Positions 33,731 through 41,210 of a stretch of DNA of 41,210 bases are shown in pieces. The notes below the pieces were generated by a model, which was given only the letters and a program-made list of their open reading frames with translations, was not told where the DNA came from and ran no database searches. This stretch comes from Acanthaster planci (Eukaryota > Echinodermata > Asteroidea > Valvatida > Acanthasteridae): NCBI RefSeq assembly GCF_001949145.1, contig NW_019091440.1, positions 1,011,073 to 1,052,282 of the forward strand, written 5' to 3'. Made by a program: the position numbers and the translations under genes. How positions within the stretch are numbered: position 1 is the stretch's first letter; each line of letters opens with the position of its first letter.

Positions 33731-33900
33731 TGCCCATCCTTGGTTAAAGTTACCACATATGTTGGTTAATTTCCATCACTGTTGGTCAAATATTGACCAA
33801 CGATTGGGAAGAATTTGCCCAAGATTTGGAAGTTGATATTTACACCAACATTGGGCAAAGTATCGACCCAAATTTGACCAACCTTTGTACAGTGTACCCA
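33715..33900. repeat. Inverted-repeat region with GTTGGTC / GACCAAC words
   Basis: GTTGGTCAA and TTGACCAAC are separated by 3 bases at about 33782-33802. Further TTGGGCAA / TTGCCCAA and GTTGG / CCAAC words are spread symmetrically on both sides, giving a foldback of about 185 bases. It is close upstream of the C1q coding exon. Confidence 0.5.
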
Positions 33901-34029
33901 GGGCTCCACACATTAAAATTTAGGCTAATAAGAGATCATTTATGTACACCAGGCAGAGTGATACTGCCTCCTCTTTCCTCCACTTCAATATCTGCTTTAA
34001 GTTCGTTAATTTTGTTGCTTTTAATGTAG

Positions 34030-34816
34030 ATGCAGCTCAGTTTTGCACTCATCTTTTCGATTGCCATCCTGCTGGGTAATGCTCTCGAGCTCAGAGCGGC
34101 CATTTACGGGCCGGCTCCGACAGACGGTGAAGGTGCGGAGTCTCAAAGCCAAATGTGCTTAGAGGTACTGCGAGGTCCACCTGGTTTAGTTGGCCCCAAG
34201 GGTGAAGAAGGGGTCAGGGGCAGAAAGGTGAGGTTGGTCCAGTTGGCGCTGTTGGTGAGCAGGGAGCTCCGGGGAACCCTGGGCCTAAAGGGGACGTCGG
34301 AGTGGGCCTGCCGGGTAGGGTAGGTCCCAGAGGTCCACCTGGTGTAGTTGGCCCTAGGGGGAAGCTGGAGTTAAAGGTCAAAAAGGTGAACCGGGGGAGG
34401 TGCTAGATAACTCTGCCCAGCAAGTAGCATTCACGGTGACGCGGACAAGCAGCTCAGCCACCTCAGCGAGCCACAACACCCGTCTGCCCTTTGAGCAGAT
34501 CGAGACGCTTCTGCCGGGTACCAGCTTTGATCTAGCGACCGGTACATTCACGTGTAGCGTGCCGGGCACCTACGTGTTCATGTTTTATGTGCACAGCCAT
34601 GTCGGCAGCGGCCTCAACATTCATCTCGTCCAAAACAAAGACTGGATTGTATCTGGCCTTGAGAGCGATCCAAGTCACATTGGTCAGGTGTCTGGGAGCG
34701 CGGTGCTGGTTCTAAAGCGAGGAGACAAGGTGTATTTGACCGTGTTTGGTAAAGCGTACAGTGATTCGATCCAACACCACACCTCGTTCAGTGGCTTTCT
34801 CCTTTACCCCAAATAA
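34030..34816 (+). CDS. Secreted collagen-C1q domain protein (two apparent frameshifts)
   Basis: A C1q-domain protein, likely a secreted trimeric recognition or defence lectin-like protein. The acceptor TTTTAATGTAG lies directly before the ATG at 34030, and the coding region appears to be one exon. [18 protein letters not shown] is a signal peptide. A short N-terminal region with one cysteine (QMCLEV) follows. Then come about 23 Gly-X-Y triplets ([12 protein letters not shown] to GQKGEPGE), with one imperfect triplet at GDVGVGLPG. The C1q domain runs from about 34410 to the stop at 34814-34816: [44 protein letters not shown] and a closing SGFLLYPK are typical. The collagen part is read in three frames. 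Shifts fall in G runs at 34217-34220 and 34357-34361, each one base short. Without them the protein would be about 262 residues. Consensus error or recent mutation are both possible; the C1q domain itself is intact. Confidence 0.85.
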
Positions 34817-37800
34817 GCAGCAGGACAACCACGCACATAATGCACCATTGCTGGTGAAAATTCTACGATGGTAATTGTTGAGTTCAGGAGACAACTGTCT
34901 CTTTTTAATATTTGAAATTGCCTTTTCCGCTCTAAAACAACGTATCGGCCGTAACTCATCTCCACCCAGTGTGTTGATAGTATCTAAGTCTAATTGTCAT
35001 TTTCCAGTTGTTAACCAGCCACCATACCATTTAATTTTACAGATTGTGCCTTTAAGTTTGTGCTGCCTTCGCTCTACGTCGAAATGTCGGGTCAAACGAT
35101 ATATTTTTGTCCTCTTTCCCTGCTAGCACCCCACACTATGTCCGTGCTGCTTTGACTTTTTAAGAATCACATCCTAAACTCCAAACCCAGTCGAGGGCAG
35201 ATTAAGTGACAAGGGGGGGGGTACATTTCTGTTTTACCCATGTAACCGTTTTTGGCATTTTAAGGGCCGCAGCTACAGTTTTGTCTTTGCAGGCTTTGGA
35301 AAGGAAGAGAAATGAAAAAAAAACAACCAAAACAAAAACACTTATCTGTCATTTGCTTTTCTTTTTTTTAGATTTTGTCTTCTTTTTATGGCCCCGGCTG
35401 TCCCACTGGGTCTGCCTTTTAATCCAATATGTTGACATTAGGAAAAAAGTAAAACACCAAAGCTGAATCTCTTGACGTGACATTTGGTATTCTGCACACT
35501 AGCATGGTTGAGCAGGTTACTCAAATATGCAAATTTGTCATAGTGCCGATTTCAGTACCTTAACATCGGTCTGGTTTGTTCACTCATCTGTGCTAATAAC
35601 ATCACATTCTGTATGTACCATTGCAAAAAAGACATTCTGTCCTTCCTATAGATATATTTCTCTTTCCCCTATATGACGTAGTTTTGCCATTACAGTAATT
35701 TTTATCTCGGTATACTTTTTATGTGAAAACTCAGTAATGGAACACGTCCACCAGAATTAGAAGTCATAACTCCGATGGCACACACAGCGCTCGGGAAGGT
35801 TAGTGCGGGCGCCCTACACGCCTCCTCGTCCAATAGGATCTCGTGATGTTTGCCAAAATTGAAAGTGGTTATCAACTCGAGTAAGCTTTATGGATTAACA
35901 AAAACATGATGAAATTATGCTTGTCTACGTGCTTTCATTCGACAATTTTAATGCATTTTTACGTCCTAACGGAATGGAATATTTGTCAATAACCAGGAAA
36001 ATAGTTTCAGCTTACTTTCTGTGTTTTAACGTGTAACACATGCAGAAACGAGAAATTCGTTGGCCTATGATCATAACCTCTGGCTACAAAAAAACATAGT
36101 TGCCACAAAAAATTGACCCTGTCAAAGATTGCTGTACAAAACGGGAAGACGAAAGAAAAAACAAGCATGACTTTTGCCTCTCATCCGTTTCGTGACTTCG
36201 TCCTACAATAGAGCTAGGAACACCTATACCTGAGGGCGCACCACTGATTGCAAACTTCCTTTGTTGATGAGCACTCGCATTATCTTCCGATTCCATGTAA
36301 ATCTGTCTGCAGTAAACGGGGTTTGAATTGAAGAGACGTCGCATTACAAACCTATTTCTGAATACAACCACATTGTTTTACGTTTACAATTGAATCCCTG
36401 CAGTTAATGTCACAGTACGCTGAATAGTGTGCATAGGTGCCTCGTTCCAATGTTTTCTATTTAGATTCTATTCAATAGTTGATAACACTGTCGCCTTCAA
36501 TCAATTTTAGTTGCGTGGACTATGGCCCGGACCCTCTCATCATTTTATATTTTGTCCTTGAAAGCATAATGCTGTTTTTCTTACAAACCTTTCGAACAAT
36601 CTACTGGTAAAATGTTTTAGGCGGCTGTTTAATAGCTCACAATAAGTCATGAATGTGAAAATATCACTGCTGTTGTACTTTTGAAAGGGACTGTTTTACC
36701 AACGCCTACCTTGCTGAAACCTGTGTAGTTTTACTTCTTGTCTTGGAATGCTCTTACGTTATTATTCTTGAAAAGAAGTTGGAACTATGAAGTATCGCAG
36801 AGTAATGGATGGTGACTAACGGCTTTATATCCAATCCTAAACTTTGTCACTTTGTTCTGTAAAATGACAACAATTCACCACTACTCTTTACTCTGAAATT
36901 GTAAGTCGCATGTTGTTTCCGTAGAATTTAGTCTCGATTAAATCATTATTTGAGCTACAAAAGGTGAACACTCATGTTCGACTCTTTTATGGAAGTTGAA
37001 TTTTCGAAGGTGAGAGGTCATGGCCTGGAACTTAGTATCAGCATTACGACTGAAGCATGGATTTATGGCCTTAACTATTCTTTCAAGTTCGCAGTTTTTG
37101 TGGTCCTTGCATTTGAGTTTTTGTCAAGTGCAGAATAAAGCTCTGGAACAGACTGTAATCGAACTTGAATGGGATTTGGATGATAAGATGTGGGGACGCT
37201 TTTAATCCATCCACTGCATGGATACAATTGTTAAAGACAGAACAGACTGATAAAACTGTTAACCCAAATGTGTTCCTCCTAAGATTTCAAAAATGCACAG
37301 GCCTTTCTCAAATAAAACGGGACAATCAAGTCTACGGTCTCACTTCAGTTGGCTTGGCCAACCAGACTTCTGCAATACGTCTGTGCTATACGGTACTTGT
37401 GTGCTCGTTCACTGAACAGTGTAACTGAATTCGCTGTGTGTGAACTACCAATGTCGACTGTTATCATGGAGGATGTATTAGCCATACGATACCTGCATTC
37501 ACTTCCTGGATCACTTCCTGTAGAGTTCACCTGTCAGTTCATTCCAGTGAATAGTAAGGCATGTGAACAGTTATGGAGATGGGGTCGCTGTCATAATTTG
37601 GTTCGAGGCATGGAGAAATCATTGCTTTAGGAAATCGAATCAACAGCATGATTGCGCTGTTTTCTTGAAGTAATGAACAAAAACGAAAACAGTAAGCATA
37701 CATTTTAGGGGACGCCTATGCAGGCGTCACATAAATAATCTGTCAATGTTGGTTCATTTCCCCTCTTGAAATATCTTCATGTTTCAGCCCAGACGGTATT

Positions 37801-37830
37801 ACTTAGCTACTAAGGCAAAGAGACGCGTCT
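34817..37830. other. Intergenic DNA between C1q copy and second promoter
   Basis: No gene recognised. A G run lies at about 35212-35220 and an A/T-rich simple stretch at 35320-35340. The ORFs are short and featureless, including one at 37165-37428. No AATAAA is evident in the first several hundred bases after the C1q stop. Confidence 0.4.
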
Positions 37831-37900
37831 GGTGAAGCGGCTAACCATTGGCTTAGTGTATTTCCACATGATGCATGTATTATGCATAGTCGTAGCCAAT
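37831..37900. repeat. Single worn unit of the 48-bp repeat with its flank
   Basis: GGTGAAGCGGCTAACCATTG, then GATGCATGTATTATGCATAG and CGTAGCCAA match the last unit and right flank of the array at 31110-31175. It therefore marks the left part of the duplicated C1q upstream block. Confidence 0.6.
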
Positions 37901-38029
37901 TAATTAAGAAAACAAAACTTTAAACGAGGAGGTGTTAGCATCTTAAATACAATTTAAGCATTTTTGTTGGCCAAAGACGACCAGACAATGTTCCATTTTG
38001 CACAACACTCAATGAATCACGCACAGATG

Positions 38030-38528
38030 GTCTGCGTCATATCATCTCCACCAATTGGACGAAAAAAAACACCAAAAAATCGGTGATCCAAGATATGGTC
38101 CTTGACAGATGGGTCTGCCTGTGTCCATCAAAAACGAATATGTTTTATTCATGTATCACAGACATCTACGTAATATACATCATTGAGACGTGGACATTTC
38201 ACAGTGTCGGTGATCAAAGTTCCCATTGGGCCTCTACCCTGAAATATGTGCCAATGTCGCATGAACATAACTCACCAGCATGATTGACGCTTGATTCGGT
38301 GATGTTTCGTGTGACTGACAACGCACAGAGTCCAATCACAAACCAGGCCAAGCTCACCTGTCACTGCTCAGGAAACGGCCGGCTAGTTTAAAGGCACGAG
38401 CGGCCTCTTTGCCCCTCAGAATGACTATCGCATGACTGGCTTCAGAGAACAGACCTGATTGACAGAGCTAGAGAGCAGACCTGATTGACAGAGCTAGAGA
38501 GCAGACTGACAGCTGACAATTTCTCAAG
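38030..38528 (+). promoter_or_regulatory. Duplicated promoter and 5' exon of a second C1q-type gene
   Basis: Matches 31430-31831 in the same orientation, about 6.66-6.70 kb away. CCAAT is at 38332-38336. The TATA-like region reads CTAGTTTAAAGGCACGAG, four bases shorter than the first copy, so TTTATTTAAA is reduced to TTTAAA. The 5' exon ends TTTCTCAAG before GTGAGG at 38529. It contains a 26-base tandem repeat (GAGAGCAGACCTGATTGACA plus GAGCTA, at 38445-38496) present once or partly in the first copy. The coding exon it would serve is not in the window. Confidence 0.55.
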
Positions 38529-39007
38529 GTGAGGTTAAATAACGCAAATATTTTCAAAACAATGCAAGAACTAGTTTTTTGATAAGCATACCCTCAACAA
38601 ATACATCCTAGAAAGTATTTGCTTCCTTTAATGACTGTGCCCTTCGAGCAAAGATTGATCATAAATCTCGGAGGATTTGAATCATTGAGCGGTCGAAATT
38701 ATGTTAACGGTTATAAAAAAAGGTTCGAACTGCGAGTGAAACCCTATCGATCGCTGGAGTGTTTAATCAAATTCCATGTGACGTTCACAACTTCGCGCGT
38801 ATGTGATCGTGATCTGTTATTGCAGAAGTTGTCTTAACTAGAGAGCGGAAAAATTCTATTCCGAACCTTTGTTTTAATGTATTTTTTTCTTTCAGTTTAG
38901 AAACTATTTGGAAAGTTTAAATTACATCAAAGACAGGCTGCTTTGAATGTCCTTTGTCATCAGGAATATATGAAACAAATGAAGCATATTTTTGGAAGTC
39001 TGTCATA

Positions 39008-39420
39008 GTAGATATATTTTTCAGATCTTTTTGACGAGATGCAGTTTTTTTTGTTTTTCCGAAGCTTGTTTGATCGATCTAATGAGATCTATATTTAGAA
39101 ATGTTAAGAAACACTGTTTCTCTTTTTGAAAAGGAATCACTTGTAAAAGGCATATATTTCTTTTCCCAAATTGAATTTCAGGAGATTTGAATTTCTAGGT
39201 TTGAATTATTTCTCACAAAACAACCTTGAAAAAAGGATTAAAAACTCCAAATATCCTAAAAACGAACTTATATATACTTAAAAACATCGTTATATCGTTA
39301 ATATCGGTGGAAATATGTCTTTGAAAAAATATATTTAATTAGAGGGAATCTTGAAAAAATGTTCCTTATAAAAACGAGCTTCGACAATATTTACTGAATA
39401 AAATTACAGGGTTTTTTGCA
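39008..39420. repeat. Degenerate AT-rich repeat with GAGAT and AACGAACTT words, copy 2
   Basis: Shares ATATATTTTTC, GACGAGATGCAGTTTTTT, AATGAGATCTATA and AACGAACTTATA in the same order with 5378-5830. It lies in the presumed first intron of the second C1q-type gene and may account for that intron being longer than in the first copy. Confidence 0.6.
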
Positions 39421-40227
39421 GACTGCCGTGGCGCATTCTGCTTGTACTCTTATTTGTCATGAAAACGTGAAATAAAATTCGAAAAGAAATGTCATGAAAC
39501 TTGTTTTAAAGCCCGAATTCAAGCACTTTGCTTATGCTCAGTCAAGCTCACAAGAACATCAAGTTCTGAAGACGGATAGATGTATGCACGTTATGAAGTT
39601 TGCTGCCAGTATTCTGTGACGGTAACTGTTATTGCTTTCGCATTCGGCTTAAGTATAAACAGGCCCTGACGTGCCGCCAAATCAGCACAATACCAGTCTG
39701 CTGACGGAAATTATTGGAACAATTGAGCGATGTAACATCTTCCGGTTTCTTTTATGGCTTCCTTACCGGGTCCATTAGGACTTGTTTATCTGAGAATTTT
39801 GATTTCCTGGCGTCAATTAATTCCTTTTCGCTTTAATGAACTTTTTTTGGTAAACTACATGGAAAATTGTCAGGTGAAAATGGCCAGTGTTAGCCCGACA
39901 GGACATTCATTACCATTTCAAAACCTGGAGTAGATCCAGCTTGTTTTAATTTATTTCTATCTATTTATTAAACTATTTTAACGTTGATATTGAAATAATG
40001 AAATGAATAAGAAAATCGCGCCGTCGTATTTAGTAGGTACACCAACAATTTCCACTACGTTTGATTTCAGCAAAAAAGACGTCATCCTGGTTTGCAATTT
40101 TACCCGGAATGGCCCAGTCTTTGTTTTCTTGTAAGTCAATTCCACACTCCCTAATTCAATAAGGTCTCTCCCTCCAAAAGAGACTTAAAAGCAGGTTCAG
40201 ACAATTTGATTGTTCTTTTATTTTTAG

Positions 40228-40282
40228 CTTATACAGTCCTCTTCTTCGCATTTGACTTCCAGCGATTAGAGGCTACATCAGG
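40228..40282 (+). other. Putative noncoding exon 2 of the second C1q-type gene
   Basis: An acceptor (CTTTTATTTTTAG, with a second AG at 40236) and a strong donor (GGTAAGTT at 40283) bound 46-55 bases. The core CTTCTTCGCATTTGACTTCC resembles CTTCCTTTTTGACTTCAAGA in the exon at 32653-32724, the matching position in the first copy. Confidence 0.4.
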
Positions 40283-40394
40283 GTAAGTTTCCTTGTGACG
40301 TTACAAAGGCTCTGTTCAACTTTTTTCTGATATCAGAGACTCAAACCTCGATGACCAAATTTTAGATGGGTATTTACTCCATCGTCCTGAGAGG

Positions 40395-40610
40395 GTGTCA
40401 TCAAATACTCAGTGTGACGTCACATGGTGTCACGTGACAAGAGAGTATTTCTGGGTAATATAGATTTTGTACACGTTTTATAGAACAGACTTCAATAACC
40501 ACTGCTATCGGTCCGACTGACCTCATATTGGGAGCAAGAGATTGGGAGGTTTCCTAGATATCTGCGACGTCAGTGTGACGTCAACAGGTTTCACGTGACA
40601 TTGCATTGAA
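40395..40610. repeat. CRE-containing direct repeat
   Basis: CAGTGTGACGTCACATGGTG then TCACGTGACA recurs about 180 bases later as CAGTGTGACGTCAACAGGTT then TCACGTGACA. TTTTGTACACGTTTT lies between them. The same three landmarks build the repeats at 10110-10700. Confidence 0.65.
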
Positions 40611-41210
40611 ACCCTGGGGCAGCCACGCCCATACACGAAGTGGTGTCACCGCGTGGAGATTCCCATCACCGGGTCAGTTTCCGGTCCTGGCTGAACCTGT
40701 ACGACTGTTGTATGGTAGCAATTACATTCCCCAGGTCCCCTCTAACTACATTTCATCATACTGCTGTGGAAGTATAGATAATACCAGGTCAAAACCCAAA
40801 ACAGCCGCGACCAGTCGGCTCATGTCTGTACACTAAGAGATCCAGTTCCTGATAGAAACCATAGGGCTCCTCAGGGGTGACTGATCTTTCAAGAATTGAA
40901 ACTCAGCAGTGGTTGGGGTCTAGCCAATGGGAGCTTACAGGCTTGTAGTGTATGCCGGGAGTATGGATTACACGATATCTCTGCCAAGTTAACCCATTGG
41001 GGAAAAAAATTACGAGCATATTTGGTGATACCTGTCGATCTGTATCACCGCCCCGTTGACCCCTGGGTTAAAATGGAAAAGTATATTATTCCACATCTTC
41101 TGAAGTACATGTCCAAACTAAATGAAAGCTTCGAGATATCTAGACGGAGAAGTATTATCAACAAACAAATTCTGTTTTCTGCGTGTGTGTACAATGGCTT
41201 GCAACTCTTT
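40611..41210. other. Right end of window, no gene recognised
   Basis: A 76-codon ORF at 40606-40836 has no family features. If the second C1q copy keeps the spacing of the first, its coding exon would begin near or beyond the window end. I see no collagen or C1q coding sequence here. Confidence 0.4.

Noticed and set aside
34030-34323. 97-codon ORF as a separate short protein, and 34400-34816 as a separate C1q protein
   Set aside because: The two are one gene. The collagen triplets continue across the gap in other frames and link the signal peptide to the C1q domain.

Overview
This window looks like animal genomic DNA. It has small exons bounded by GT/AG sites, introns from about 0.5 to 6 kb, many short foldback (MITE-like) elements, a tRNA-derived SINE and retroelement tails, and no bacterial-style operons. 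The recognisable genes are Ly6/uPAR three-finger proteins and a collagen-C1q protein. Together with the repeat style they suggest a marine invertebrate deuterostome. An echinoderm, perhaps a sea star, is my best guess, but the sequence alone does not prove it.

The left two thirds (about 2-27.5 kb) is a head-to-tail, plus-strand cluster of small secreted/GPI-type Ly6 proteins. Three copies look intact: 1968-9456, 18560-20174 and 24758-27482. All have the same three-exon plan: a signal-peptide exon ending in phase 1, a first-half exon (C-x2-C ... C-x-DPF ... C-x-G-x-C) ending in phase 0, and a second-half exon (C, C-x3-C, C-x2-CC, CN, then a hydrophobic tail). Between copies 1 and 2 lies a decayed copy (14391-15161) with two ruined exon-2 remnants around a small foldback element, plus a further relic of the gene tail near 16.7 kb. 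The C-x-DPF and C-x-G-x-C signature recalls the Sleepless/Quiver branch of the Ly6 superfamily.

The right third (31-41 kb) holds a secreted collagen-C1q gene. Two apparent noncoding 5' exons (about 31.76-31.83 and 32.65-32.72 kb) precede one coding exon (34030-34816). Its collagen stretch is broken by two one-base losses, both in runs of G, so a sequence error is as likely as real decay. The upstream region, including a CCAAT box, a TATA-like box and the 5' exon with its donor, recurs about 6.7 kb further on (38.0-38.53 kb). This points to a second, tandemly duplicated C1q gene whose coding exon should lie beyond the right edge.

The rest is introns and intergenic DNA carrying at least four foldback families, a SINE, degenerate AT-rich repeats shared between 5.4 kb and 39.0 kb, a duplicated noncoding block (21.1 and 22.1 kb), CRE-containing repeats (10.1 and 40.4 kb), minisatellites, and two striking hairpins or palindromes. 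I saw no tRNA, rRNA, CRISPR or intact transposase gene.
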